64,000 nt of DNA, from NCBI GenBank assembly GCA_037693485.1, contig CM075349.1, forward strand, positions 119,761,501-119,825,500, in the 5' to 3' direction. The stretch comes from Kitagawia praeruptora (Eukaryota > Streptophyta > Magnoliopsida > Apiales > Apiaceae). The position numbers were made by a program, and so were the translations under genes. Shown here piece after piece: positions 33,230 through 43,750 of the stretch. The first letter of the stretch is position 1, and the number at the start of each line of letters is the position of its first letter. Below the pieces are notes generated by a model. The model did no database searches. It was not told the origin of the DNA and saw only the letters and a list, made by a program, of their open reading frames with translations.

Positions 33230-36200
33230 TACCTTTGTGTTTGCAGGGCAAAGAAAGTGAGAAGAAGGTCATGTGGATTTTGGACAGTGGATGCTCAAAT
33301 CATATGACTGGTGATATGGCCCTGCTATCACAGTATGAGGAAAAGGCTGGCCCAATGGTTGCTTTTGGAGATGACAGCATGGGTAACACATTGGGATATG
33401 GCAAGCTGAAAGTTGGAAATGTCATCATTGAAGATGTAGCACTAGTCAAGGGGCTCAAGCATAATCTGTTAAGTGTTGGTCAGTTTACTGATAGAGGATT
33501 CAAAGTGAATTTTGACAAAGATGAATGTTTGATCACCCACAAGAAGACTGGTGATTTTGCTCTATCTGGAGTAAGGAAGGGAAGCCTGTTTGTAGCCAAT
33601 ATGGACTCTGCAAACAAGGACAAAATTTGTTGCTTTTACTCAAAAGCATCAAATGAAGATTGTTGGCTGTGGCACAAGAAACTATCACACCTGAACTTTA
33701 AGGCCATTAATTCTCTAGTCAAAAGAGAGTTAGTGAGAGGCATGCCCACACTTGAATTCTGCCAAGAAGGAGTGTGTGAGGCTTGTCAAAAAGGAAAAAT
33801 GAAGAGATCAAGCCACAAGTCAAAGACAGTGACATCTGTAACCAAGCCACTACAACTTATCCATATGGATTTGTTTGGGCCTGTTAACATAATGTCACTT
33901 GGAAGAAAGAAGTATGCCCTGGTAATGGTTGATGATTTTTCAAGGTATACATGGGTAGAATTTCTGGCATCAAAAGATGAGGCTCCACAAGTAATCATTG
34001 AGCATATAAAGAAAGTTGACAAGGAAGCAAAGGCAAACGATGCAAGTGTGATTGCATTGAGGAGTGATAATGGAACAGAGTTCAGAAATGCCACACTTGA
34101 AGCATTCTGCAAAGAGAATGGCATTTCTCAGCAATTCTCAGCTCCAAGGACTCCACAACAAAATGGAGTTGTTGAGAGAAAGAATAGAACTCTAATTGAG
34201 GCTGCTAGAACAATGTTACTTGATGCAAAAATGCCCACATGTTTTTGGGCTGAGGCTGTGAGCACTGCATGCTATATTCAGAACAGAACCCTCATCAACA
34301 AAAACACTGGAAAGACTCCTTACAACTTGATGACTGGAAAGAAGCCTACACTGAAGTATATTCATACTTTTGGAAGCAAATGCTTTGTACTTAAGGACAA
34401 TTCTGAATATGTTGGAAAGTTTGATGCAAAAGCATTTGAAGGAATTTTTCTTGGCTATTCTATGGAAAGAATTGCATACAAGGTTTATGTCATCAGTCAA
34501 AAGAAAGTTATGGAAAGCACAGATGTAACATTTGATGACAGCAAACTACCTGGACTAGAAGAAGCCAATGATGAAGACAAAGATCCATTGAAGTTTGATA
34601 ATCTAGATGATTCTGATGAAGAGACTGAAACTGGAGTTGAAACTCAAGTTCAACAAACTCAAGTGAATAATGATACAAGAGAAGAATTTGTGCCAATCAA
34701 TAGTGAAGAAACAAGCATCCAAGACACACCTGTGAGTAATGGCAACTTCACAGGGGGAGGAAATGAGGATGATCATGATGAGGATGATGAACCAACATCA
34801 AGGATGAGAAATCAGGCTGAACACTCAAGGAAATGGGATAGATCACACACTGCAGAGCAAATCATTGGAGATCCTAATGCAGGAGTAAGGACTAGGAGAG
34901 CAACTCAAAATGAGTGCCTCTATGGATGTTTTCTATCACAAGTTGAGCCTAAGAAACTTGATGATGCATTGGTGGATCCAGATTGGATTATTGCCATGCA
35001 AGAGGAGCTGAATCAATTTGAAAGGAACAAAGTATGGGAACTTGTGCCTGTACCAAAGAATAGAACCATTGTTGGAACAAAATGGGTTCTGAAGAATAAG
35101 ATGGATGAAGATGGTGTAATAATAAGAAACAAAGCAAGGCTGGTTGCAAAAGGATACTCTCAACAGGAAGGCATTGATTATGATGAGACATTTGCCCCTG
35201 TTGCTAGATTGGAAGCCATTAGAATATACTTGGCATTTGCTGCTCATTCAAACTTTAAAGTTTATCAAATGGATGTCAAGAGTGCATTTCTAAATGGAGA
35301 GTTGGAAGAAGAGGTTTATGTGCAACAACCACCTGGCTTTGAGGATCCACATTTCCCAGAATTTGTCTACAGATTGCTTAAGGCACTGTATGGACTTAAG
35401 CAAGCTCCAAGAGCATGGTATGATACTCTATCACAATTTCTTCTTGAAAATCAATTCACTCGAGGCACATTGGACAAGACACTGTTTTACAAGAAGCATG
35501 GTGATGATATGATCCTAGTTCAAATCTATGTGGATGATATCATTTTTGGTTCTACAAATGAGAAACTGGGTGAGAAATTCTCTAAACTCATGCAGAGCAG
35601 ATATGAGATGAGTATGATGGGAGAGTTGACATTCTTTCTAGGGTTGCAAGTCAGTCAAAGGAAGGATGGTATCTTTATCAGTCAAACCAAGTACATCAAG
35701 GATTTATTGAAGAAGTTTGACTTGGAAGATTGTTCACCTGCCAAGACACCCATGGCCACTGCCACTAAATTGGATGAAGATGCTAAAGGCAAGAGAGTAG
35801 ATATCTCAGTCTACAGAGGCATGGTTGGTTCTCTACTCTACCTCACTGCAAGTAGGCCAGACATCATGTTTGCTACATGCTTGTGTGCAAGGTTTCAATC
35901 AAATCCAAAGGAATCACATTTGATTGCAATAAAAAGGATCTTTAGATATCTGAAGGGCACTCCTAACTTGGGATTATGGTACCCTAAGGACACAGGGTTC
36001 AATCTGGTTGGCTACTCTGATGCTGATTATGCTGGATGCAGAGTGGATAGGAAAAGCACCTCAGGAAGCTGCCAGTTTCTTGGACAAAGGTTAGTTTCTT
36101 GGTATAGCAAGAAGCAACAATCTGTGTCAACTTCTACAGCTGAGGCTGAATACATAGCTGCTGGAAGTTGCTGTGCTCAAGTGCTTTGGATTAGAAATCA

Positions 36201-36480
36201 ACTTAGAGATTATGGACTTGTGTTGGAAAGAATTCCAATCATGTGTGACAACACAAGTGCAATCTCTATAGTTGCCAATCCTGTCAATCATTCTAGAACA
36301 AAGCACATTGACATCAGATATCATTTCATAAGAGAACATGCAACTAATGGAACCATTGAGTTGCATTATGTCTCTACAGATAAACAACTAGCTGATATAT
36401 TCACTAAGCCATTAGATGAAGCCACCTTCACAAGGTTGGTAAGTGAGATTGGAATGCTGAATTCTTCAGATTCTGGCTAA
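33208..36480 (+). CDS. Copia Pol: protease, integrase, reverse transcriptase, RNase H (1090 aa)
   Basis: Protease active site ILDSGCSNHMTGD near residues 24-36. GAG-pre-integrase WLWHKKLSHLNF near 152, with CEACQKGKMKRSS. Integrase catalytic residues: D in HMDLFGPV (~220), D in RSDNGTEF (~286), E in NGVVERKNR (~323). RT region with KARLVAKGYSQQEGIDYDET, MDVKSAFLNG, YGLKQAPRAWY and catalytic YVDD (~773-776). RNase H with SDADYAGC, STAEAEYIAA, CDNTSAI and DIFTKPL. No internal stop; all catalytic residues are present. The listed ATG is only the first in frame and lies in the overlap with the preceding ORF, so in the parent element pol was probably fused to gag. The product copies the RNA and integrates the DNA. 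Confidence 0.95.
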   Translation: MGTKGKVIPLCLQGKESEKKVMWILDSGCSNHMTGDMALLSQYEEKAGPMVAFGDDSMGNTLGYGKLKVGNVIIEDVALVKGLKHNLLSVGQFTDRGFKVNFDKDECLITHKKTGDFALSGVRKGSLFVANMDSANKDKICCFYSKASNEDCWLWHKKLSHLNFKAINSLVKRELVRGMPTLEFCQEGVCEACQKGKMKRSSHKSKTVTSVTKPLQLIHMDLFGPVNIMSLGRKKYALVMVDDFSRYTWVEFLASKDEAPQVIIEHIKKVDKEAKANDASVIALRSDNGTEFRNATLEAFCKENGISQQFSAPRTPQQNGVVERKNRTLIEAARTMLLDAKMPTCFWAEAVSTACYIQNRTLINKNTGKTPYNLMTGKKPTLKYIHTFGSKCFVLKDNSEYVGKFDAKAFEGIFLGYSMERIAYKVYVISQKKVMESTDVTFDDSKLPGLEEANDEDKDPLKFDNLDDSDEETETGVETQVQQTQVNNDTREEFVPINSEETSIQDTPVSNGNFTGGGNEDDHDEDDEPTSRMRNQAEHSRKWDRSHTAEQIIGDPNAGVRTRRATQNECLYGCFLSQVEPKKLDDALVDPDWIIAMQEELNQFERNKVWELVPVPKNRTIVGTKWVLKNKMDEDGVIIRNKARLVAKGYSQQEGIDYDETFAPVARLEAIRIYLAFAAHSNFKVYQMDVKSAFLNGELEEEVYVQQPPGFEDPHFPEFVYRLLKALYGLKQAPRAWYDTLSQFLLENQFTRGTLDKTLFYKKHGDDMILVQIYVDDIIFGSTNEKLGEKFSKLMQSRYEMSMMGELTFFLGLQVSQRKDGIFISQTKYIKDLLKKFDLEDCSPAKTPMATATKLDEDAKGKRVDISVYRGMVGSLLYLTASRPDIMFATCLCARFQSNPKESHLIAIKRIFRYLKGTPNLGLWYPKDTGFNLVGYSDADYAGCRVDRKSTSGSCQFLGQRLVSWYSKKQQSVSTSTAEAEYIAAGSCCAQVLWIRNQLRDYGLVLERIPIMCDNTSAISIVANPVNHSRTKHIDIRYHFIREHATNGTIELHYVSTDKQLADIFTKPLDEATFTRLVSEIGMLNSSDSG

Positions 36481-37326
36481 GTGAATACATCATCTAGATT
36501 GTTGCAGCAGTAAACACTTACTTTATCTAAATCCTCAATATTTTTGAAGTAAGTGTTGGCTGAAATATGATTTATAAATATTTCAAATCTGTTGCATATG
36601 TTGAAAATCATATTTTTATTAACTTAAAATTTCTATGAAATTTTTAGAAAATCACTATTTGATTTGCTAGGATATTTTTCAATGAATATGTCTGGTAAAT
36701 TTTTACAAGATAGTGAAAATCAAATTTTTTATGAGTGATGGGTATAGTTCGATAAGTCAGACTTCTCGAATGATTCACTATTCGACATCTCTAATAAGTC
36801 TCATTAGAGTACTCTTGAGTTCTCGAATAGAGTCTTTCTGAGATATCGAATAGAGGAATTCTAGACTTCTCGAATATAGTAACTGAGTTCTCGAATGATT
36901 GAGTTCTCGAACACTATATTTGAGTTCTCGAATCATTTGAAAAGGCTGAATTCTCGCTGAATTTTAACCGATTTTGGATTTTTATCTAAAAATTTAATTC
37001 ACTCATAAAAACACATTTTATTTAATTTAGAATTATTTCTAAGTTAGATAACTGCCAGCTGTGAGTTTCTATCTGCTTGAGTTATCGATTAAGCCATTCT
37101 TGACTTCTCGAATAGTTGTTTTCTACTTCTCGAATGCCTGACTTGTCGATACAAAACAGTCTGCTAATCGACAATTCAAGTACTTCATACTTATACAATC
37201 TCACATCTATTCGATTCATTTCATTCGATTTCTCAAGCATCTACACTCTCTAAACCCCTGAAACCCTAGCTACGAAAAGCCAAATTTCTTCTTCAACCTT
37301 CAATTTCTTTTCTCTCTTCTACACAA
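36481..37326 (+). promoter_or_regulatory. Pol-to-ORF4 spacer with array of LTR-type 12-bp motifs
   Basis: About 850 bp without a gene. Between 36745 and 37225 there are about 14 copies of the motif found in the LTR, here mostly in the opposite orientation (ACTTCTCGAATAG, GAGTTCTCGAAT). A short leader CCTGAAACCCTAGCTAC leads to the ATG at 37327. A splice-acceptor region or an internal promoter for the downstream ORF is a plausible role, not shown. Confidence 0.5.
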
Positions 37327-40300
37327 ATGGCAACAGTAAAGTTCAACACCAACTTCATCGATCTCACTAGTGATGTTGAAGCACCCAATGCAAATTTCAA
37401 GTGCTTTGTGAAATGGATGGCTGAGTCATATATCAAGGATGCACTCTCTGCCAACCCAACTCTGTATCTCGATATTCTGGAACAATTCTGGAGTACTGCT
37501 ATTGTGGAGGTTGTAGCCCTGGAAAACGCAATCACTTCCTATGTCATCTACTGCAAGGTTCAAGATAAGGAAATCACTATCACTACTGCAGACATGAACC
37601 AAGCACTAGGACTACAACAAGAGTCATTTGACAGAATGGCCACTAACGCAGAGTTGGTGGAATTCTTTGAGTTCATAAACTACTCAGATGGGATTAACCT
37701 TGGAAAGCTAAACAGAAAGAATCTGAGAAAGGAGTGGAGCTATGTGTTTGCAACTCTTCTCCAAGTCTTCACTGCCAGGAAATCAAGCTTTGATCAAATC
37801 AGTGCACCTGTGCAGCAAATTGGATATGCTTTGGCCTATGGAAAGAAGATAGATGTTGGCCAAATCATACTTCAAGAATTATATGGGAGACTTGGTAAGA
37901 ACACAACCAAGAGAGGTACTGATATTTTCTTCCCTCGCTTTATTCAATCTGTACTTAATTATAAAAATGCTTCATTGATTGAATTGCCTGGGATTGATAA
38001 AAATAAAATAGGCTATCCTAAGTCCATGACCAAACTCATTTTTGGTAACTTGGAAACTAGGAATGATGTGGATGTAAGACTGAACATAACTCCCCATATG
38101 GAGAGTTTGTTTAGGACTTACCCCCACAACATGCCAACATTTGATGCAAAATCTAAGTTAGCACAGCCCAAGCAAGTAGAACAAAATGCTAACCCAGGGC
38201 CTGCTAACCAACCCTCTCAACCAAACACTCTACCTCTTACTGAGCCAACTGCATCATCCTCTCAAAAGGGTGATGTTAGTAAAAAGAAGAGAAAGGAAGT
38301 AATGTCTGCACCTTTAAATATCTTGTCTGAAGCAGCATTAGCTGTTGAATTAGGTCTAGGAAGTGAGGAACCTGAGTTACCCTTACACAGAACAAAGAAG
38401 AAGAAAACTAAGACCACCTCTTCAGTCACACAAATGGCTGAAGTTGTAAAATCAGGGGCACACAGCTCACTAGGTGTATCCTCTCAACAGGGTGCACCTA
38501 TAGAATCAAGCATTCTCCCCAATGCACCCTCTTGTATAGAGTCAGCACATGGGAGTGATAAGGCTGGCACAACACTGAGTGGAGAGCACATCACTTTTGA
38601 AACTCCCTCTATCTCTCAGGGGGAGTTGCCAAAATCTACTCTAAAACACACTTCTCTTCCAGAATCTAACTCTGAAATTTCTTTGGAACCTGCAACTCAG
38701 ACAACTGAGATGCAAGGTATTGATCATCAAGAATCCTTTTCGCTTGATGAGCCAATAATTTCAAGTGACTTAGTGCATGACACTTTGTTCACCACTCAGA
38801 ACCCACATTTAGATGGTGAGGGAATGCATGCTGAGGCATATCCTAATGACACCATCACAAACACAGAGGTTCCCCTAGTTTTTACTAGAGACTCTGTGCC
38901 TGTGTCAACTGCTGGTGTAATTCATCCCACTTCTGTGGTGACACCAGTAGTAGAGTCAATCCATCCGGTTACAGAAGTTGCATCTGTAACTGAGGAGACT
39001 AGCTTGCCTAGCTCTAGCTCTGACTTCATGTCAACATGGCTGAAGCCTGTGCAACATGACAGTGCTTCAGGATCAGGGTCTGTTCCACAACAATTGACGG
39101 TTGAAGCACTTCAAAGCTTAATTGTGGATCAGATTCCTGAGTTCACAAAGATTGCTCAGCACCTTCTCACTGCAGACATGCCCAATCCAGACTATGAGGC
39201 TATTCTGTTATGCCATAGGGATGATGTGGAAGTGCAGAAGTCAAAGATCATTGATGATGCTGAGAGAGATGGCAACATAGATGCCTGGTTGCAAGGAAAA
39301 TATGATATTACTCTCGATGAAGCACTTCAGTATCTCAGGGAGGAATACATCACTTCACTGGGCTCCAATGCAAAATCCCTGTCACCTGGTGAAGTGTATG
39401 AAGCTGTAAATGACTCCTACAAGGGTTTCCTCAAGGCTGCACACTATCTTGGCAAGGGAGTCAAAACTGAAGTCAACAGGGTGTGTGATAAGACAGCCAC
39501 TTCAGTAGCAGAAGTCAAGAGGGCCTTTGATGCTAAATTTCCTCAATTGGACAGTGTGTTCAAGGACATCAAACACTGCAACTCTACCTGCACTCAGGTG
39601 GACAATGGGCTGGCTGTGCTAAAAGATGCTGTCACAGGTCTGGGGCATCAATTTCAGAATCTATCTGACCAGACTACAGATGCCAATGCCATGCTGAGGA
39701 TAATGTTCAAAAATCTTTATGGAGATAGACTAGTGACTGATGTCCCTGTGCATGAATTGTCTAAATATGAAGTGAAGAGGCTACAGGATCAATCTTTATC
39801 TGGCTTCAAGGCCAATGAGTTATTCACTAAGGTCAACACTCTTGAGCAGGAGGTAGCTACTCTCACCAAGACCAATACTCATCTCACAGAAAAGGTTGCA
39901 TTGCTAAATGATCAGTTGGACACTCAAGCATCCACCACAGCTGATGTCCTTCTGCATCAACAATCCATGTTAGCTGCAATGATGAAGCATATGGGTCTCC
40001 CTCTACCTGATGAATCTTCACTCCCAAAGGACATTTCTACAGCCTCTGTGCCTGACAACAAGCCTAAGGGGGAGAAGAAGGCTAGGAACTCAAATTCAAA
40101 GGGGGAGACAAAGGGAGAGAAAGGCATAATAATCAAAGAGGGTGGTCAACAAAGGGCTTCTAAGTCTCTAGCAAATGTGCCTGGCAAGGGAAAAGCCAAA
40201 GTAGATGAGCCTCCATCTATCTTGCCAGTTGTCACCTTACCAACTGTGCACATCACTACTCCTGGAGGACAAAAGCAATCCATAACTACCACAGTGGTTG

Positions 40301-42081
40301 CAGGGAGTATGCCATCTGACAAACCTCCAATCTCTATATCTGAGAGTGCCAAGCCTGTAGAAGTCAAAGTTGTTACTGAGGCCAAGCTACAAGAAGTTGC
40401 TAACTCCAATGACTATCATGATAAAGCCTTCTTGGAGTTTCTGAAAGCCATAAGGGAACAGGTTGGTGACACTCAGTTTTATCTGAGGGAGGTGAAGAAG
40501 CAGATAGACTACATCACTGTCATCCCCAAGAAAGTCAACAATATATGGGTCAAGGAGATAGTGATGGTTTCCAAACTAAAGATATGGCATCTAACATACC
40601 AGACTCTACAAGACCTAAAGCACTCAGAGATAGATGCCATACTTGAGATCATTGAGAAGAAAAATGAGAACAGCAAGAGTCTGTTTGATGATTTGAGGAA
40701 TGGTCAACCTACAAGGCTACCAGAAGTGATCAAGAAGCCATGGACAATTATTTATCAGTCTGGTACCAGAATTGAAGATATCAAGCAATTGGTCATTCCT
40801 CATGATCTCACCTCCAGAAATCACAGACTGATCATTGCTATCATTGATCAATTACAGAAGAAGGTTGGAGCCAGAAATGCTGAAGAAATTGAGGCACTGC
40901 ATATCCTCAGAACCTATATTGCAACTGGTGAAATTCCAGAGATGGCTCAACCTAGGAGAAATAAGGATGATGATTCTGAAGACAAAGGTGATGGGAGGAG
41001 AAGACATCACAGGAGAGATAAGGGTGATGAAGATAAGAAGAAAAAGGGGGACAAGGATGAGAAGGATGATGATGACCAGGGTAAAACATATGTGAGAAAG
41101 AGTGGAAGACAGCAAGCCTTAGGCAATGCTAGCAGTAATCTCACCACAACACAAGACTCTAAGTCTAGGGTGAATACTGTTAGTAGTGACCTAGCAAAAT
41201 CTACATCTATGGCTTCTGCAACTGTCTTACCATCTCAAGAAAAGAAGAAGATTCAAGTCAAGAAACCATGTGTATGTTTCAGAAAGCAATCTGCTAATGG
41301 AATACTACTATGGTCTACCAACCAAGGTCAAAGATTTCTGCCAAGCAACCATGTCAAGAGGATAAAATTTAAACATGCTGCAAGGAGAGTGAAGCTATCC
41401 AAATCTAGAGCCCTAACAATCCTTCCAGGATTAAAGCTCCAGCCACTTGATGAAGACTTTGATGAAGAGCAACTGCTATTTCTAAGAGCTCAAAAGATAT
41501 GCTATGCTGCAATTGTGGATGACCACCTTGTAATCAAGTACACTGATGGGAAAGAAATGAAATTCAAACAAGGGGGTTGTCAACATTGGGGTAAATTGTA
41601 TGAGATAGAAAGAATCATTGCATTGCTGGATTCTAAGGACAAGGTGGAGAAAGTATGGAAGCTGGAATTGATTGACTTTGTGAAAATGAAGAAAGAATAT
41701 GCTGAGAAGATAAGGAAGGGCTGCTATGAGAAATGGTTAGAAAGGGAGAAAGAAATTGATAGACTGGAGATTGAAGCAGAAAAGCTAAGGGCAAAGGGAT
41801 TGTGTAGAGTTCAGTTTGATCCCTATGTGGTGAAGTATAGGAGGAGAAATGGAGACAATGTCAATATAAGAATGAACCTACTCAGTCACTATCCTGCCAA
41901 CATTCTGAAGCCAGTGCTTGAAGATTTCAAAAACTCTATTATGATTGAAGAATTGGATGCTATGACAGAAATCATGAGAGCAGTAGATGAGATTGCAAGA
42001 AAGGAGAAAGAAAGGAAACAGAAAGCATATGATGATCTACAAGCCAAGGCAATGGAGATGCAATCAAAAGAAAACGGCTAG
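37327..42081 (+). CDS. Giant post-pol ORF of the Sire-like element, 1584 aa, function unknown
   Basis: This is an uninterrupted 1584-codon frame in the position of the 'envelope-like' ORF of Sire elements, but longer than the several-hundred-residue proteins usually described. The N-terminal block (residues ~30-75: KWMAESYIKDALSANPTLYL, LEQFWSTAIVEV) is of a type repeatedly found in plant retrotransposon extra ORFs. Residues ~270-640 are Ser/Thr/Pro-rich low complexity. A coiled coil lies near 832-880 (NTLEQEVATLTKTNTHLTEK). A very charged Asp/Lys/Arg/His tract covers ~1213-1253. A Cys-containing segment KKPCVCFRKQ (~1310) precedes a more globular, Lys/Glu-rich C-terminus. I see no signal peptide and no convincing transmembrane segment, which argues against a true envelope protein. 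The reading frame has stayed fully open, so it is probably translated. Confidence 0.85.
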   Translation: MATVKFNTNFIDLTSDVEAPNANFKCFVKWMAESYIKDALSANPTLYLDILEQFWSTAIVEVVALENAITSYVIYCKVQDKEITITTADMNQALGLQQESFDRMATNAELVEFFEFINYSDGINLGKLNRKNLRKEWSYVFATLLQVFTARKSSFDQISAPVQQIGYALAYGKKIDVGQIILQELYGRLGKNTTKRGTDIFFPRFIQSVLNYKNASLIELPGIDKNKIGYPKSMTKLIFGNLETRNDVDVRLNITPHMESLFRTYPHNMPTFDAKSKLAQPKQVEQNANPGPANQPSQPNTLPLTEPTASSSQKGDVSKKKRKEVMSAPLNILSEAALAVELGLGSEEPELPLHRTKKKKTKTTSSVTQMAEVVKSGAHSSLGVSSQQGAPIESSILPNAPSCIESAHGSDKAGTTLSGEHITFETPSISQGELPKSTLKHTSLPESNSEISLEPATQTTEMQGIDHQESFSLDEPIISSDLVHDTLFTTQNPHLDGEGMHAEAYPNDTITNTEVPLVFTRDSVPVSTAGVIHPTSVVTPVVESIHPVTEVASVTEETSLPSSSSDFMSTWLKPVQHDSASGSGSVPQQLTVEALQSLIVDQIPEFTKIAQHLLTADMPNPDYEAILLCHRDDVEVQKSKIIDDAERDGNIDAWLQGKYDITLDEALQYLREEYITSLGSNAKSLSPGEVYEAVNDSYKGFLKAAHYLGKGVKTEVNRVCDKTATSVAEVKRAFDAKFPQLDSVFKDIKHCNSTCTQVDNGLAVLKDAVTGLGHQFQNLSDQTTDANAMLRIMFKNLYGDRLVTDVPVHELSKYEVKRLQDQSLSGFKANELFTKVNTLEQEVATLTKTNTHLTEKVALLNDQLDTQASTTADVLLHQQSMLAAMMKHMGLPLPDESSLPKDISTASVPDNKPKGEKKARNSNSKGETKGEKGIIIKEGGQQRASKSLANVPGKGKAKVDEPPSILPVVTLPTVHITTPGGQKQSITTTVVAGSMPSDKPPISISESAKPVEVKVVTEAKLQEVANSNDYHDKAFLEFLKAIREQVGDTQFYLREVKKQIDYITVIPKKVNNIWVKEIVMVSKLKIWHLTYQTLQDLKHSEIDAILEIIEKKNENSKSLFDDLRNGQPTRLPEVIKKPWTIIYQSGTRIEDIKQLVIPHDLTSRNHRLIIAIIDQLQKKVGARNAEEIEALHILRTYIATGEIPEMAQPRRNKDDDSEDKGDGRRRHHRRDKGDEDKKKKGDKDEKDDDDQGKTYVRKSGRQQALGNASSNLTTTQDSKSRVNTVSSDLAKSTSMASATVLPSQEKKKIQVKKPCVCFRKQSANGILLWSTNQGQRFLPSNHVKRIKFKHAARRVKLSKSRALTILPGLKLQPLDEDFDEEQLLFLRAQKICYAAIVDDHLVIKYTDGKEMKFKQGGCQHWGKLYEIERIIALLDSKDKVEKVWKLELIDFVKMKKEYAEKIRKGCYEKWLEREKEIDRLEIEAEKLRAKGLCRVQFDPYVVKYRRRNGDNVNIRMNLLSHYPANILKPVLEDFKNSIMIEELDAMTEIMRAVDEIARKEKERKQKAYDDLQAKAMEMQSKENG

Positions 42082-42230
42082 TACCTCATCATACTGTAAG
42101 AAGTATTTATCTTGTAATTTCATTTATGTGTTCAATCAAATCACATACCTGTACTTTTAAAAGTTTTATCTTTAATGTATGTTAGGCTTGTTATCAGACA
42201 TGAAATTGTGACTAAGGGTCTCACTCACAA

Positions 42231-42242
42231 TTTGGGGGAGAT
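42231..42242 (+). other. Polypurine tract of the Sire-like element
   Basis: TTTGGGGGAGAT lies directly before the 3' LTR start TGTTAG. Confidence 0.9.
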
Positions 42243-43532
42243 TGTTAGTTACAGAGGCATGCCTGTATACATCTAATAACAAGCCTAATTATTTGTAATG
42301 CTTTGCATTACTTACATGACCTCTTAACTGAGGGAACCTCTAGTTGTAGAGTTTCTGTTTGTATTGTACTTGTAATAGGCATCAAATCCTAGTTGTGTAA
42401 CTGTACAAATAGAGTCTAGAATAATGCTTGAAAGAAGTTCCATGGTTCATGCCTCAAGCAAGGAGTTAAAGACTGCCAAATAATCACAGTTGGGATTTGA
42501 AGAAATGAAGAATTTGCCTAAGTACCAATTCGAGAAGTATATTTGTCTATTCGAGAAGTCCAGCATTCGAGAAGTCAGAGATTCGATATCTCAAGACACT
42601 ATTCGATATCTCTGAATACACTGTTCGATATCTCATTCGATATCTCAGGGATTCGATATGTCTACTACTCTATTCGAGAACTCAAGAAGTCAACAAGTCA
42701 AGATGGTATTCGAGTTCTCAAAGAGTCAACAAGTCAAAGTTCCATTCGATATCTCAAAGACTCAGAAAGCTATTCGACAACTCGAGGATTCGATAAGTCA
42801 AATGCTCTATTCGACAACTCAAGGAATCCTGATGGAAAAGAGCTATTCGAGAAGTGGTTCGATATGTCACTATAACAGTATTCGAGAACTCAGAGTTATC
42901 GATCAAGTCAATTCTAGTTCTCGAATCACTTACTTAGTCACTTCTCGAATACATTCTTGGAGACAAAATACTGAAGAAATTGTACAAGTCAGAAACCTGC
43001 AACAAGCCAATGCACTTTATGGACCACAACCTGTAACGTGCTCTGGAAAGCCTACAAGGAAGCTTGGAGAGATATAGAAGAGACAAGGAGCTAAAGAAGT
43101 GGATCTAAACAGGCTTTGCAAAGTCAAATCTGTAACCGTTTGGACACTTACTCAAAAAGGATAGACAGACTAGAAAGTAATGTGTTTTAGCTACCTTATT
43201 TGTAGTAAGCAGGCTGTATCCATGTTCTATAAGGACACAGCCTCACTTCATAACTTAGTAACTTTGTGAGTCAAGTTTTTCATACACTGTAAGCTATATC
43301 TCTCTGAGAAAAACGAAGCTGAGAATACTACCATTTGTATTCACAGATTGTAGCAACCTTAATCTAATATACATTAGATTAAAGTGATATTGTGTCTTGT
43401 GTTGTTTATTTATCCGCACCTTAATTTCTGCACACACAGGCACTTATCTGCTACACAGACTCAATCCAAGAAAAGTTCAAGAATCCATTCACCCCCCCCT
43501 CTGTATTCTTTTACCGTGTTCAATACTCAACA
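42243..43532 (+). repeat. 3' LTR of the Sire-like element
   Basis: Nearly identical to 29386-30677. Differences seen: G/A in ATTRTTTG, two in AGGC(A/T)TT(A/G)CAAAG, T/A in ACCTTWATC, and C-run length 10 versus 8. Confidence 0.95.
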
Positions 43533-43750
43533 TATATACATATATAAATTATAATATATATTATAATTTATTCCTTAAAAATAAATATCCGTTACTTAGT
43601 TACACTAGGTAATTTTGTTCAGGCAATTTTGATACACATGCGCTACTATGAAATTTCTTAGTTCACGCAATTTTGATACACATGCTGTGCTACTGCTAGT
43701 CTTCTAGTCTACGCTCTGTCTCTGAATATTTATGTGGATATTTATTTGCA
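43533..43750. other. hAT element body right of the copia insertion
   Basis: It starts with the TATAT duplicate. A 20-bp-class direct repeat (GCAATTTTGATACACATGC) occurs twice, around 43623 and 43668. It ends in TTTATTTGCA, the left target duplicate of the MITE at 43751. No gene. Confidence 0.5.

Larger units (their letters stand above)
29386..43532 (+). mobile_element. Young Sire-like Ty1/copia retrotransposon, 14,147 bp, complete
   Basis: The LTRs (1292 and 1290 bp) begin TGTTAG and end CTCAACA, with the 5-bp target duplication TATAT on both sides (29381-29385 and 43533-43537). I count four substitutions and one 2-bp difference in a C-run between the LTRs. Primer-binding site, gag, protease-integrase-RT-RNase H, a 1584-codon ORF and a polypurine tract are all present in order. 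At 0.3% LTR divergence the insertion is recent, about 0.1 million years under the commonly assumed 1.3e-8 substitutions per site per year. Possibly defective because gag-pol lies in three frames. Confidence 0.95.

Noticed and set aside
33210..33260. Tiny intron between the gag continuation and pol (GTAATACC...TTTGCAG)
   Set aside because: Donor and acceptor would be only ~20 bases apart, too short for a plant intron, and a retroelement genome would not keep it.
37327..42081. True envelope glycoprotein
   Set aside because: No signal peptide, no fusion-peptide-like segment and no transmembrane helix can be seen; only the position matches.
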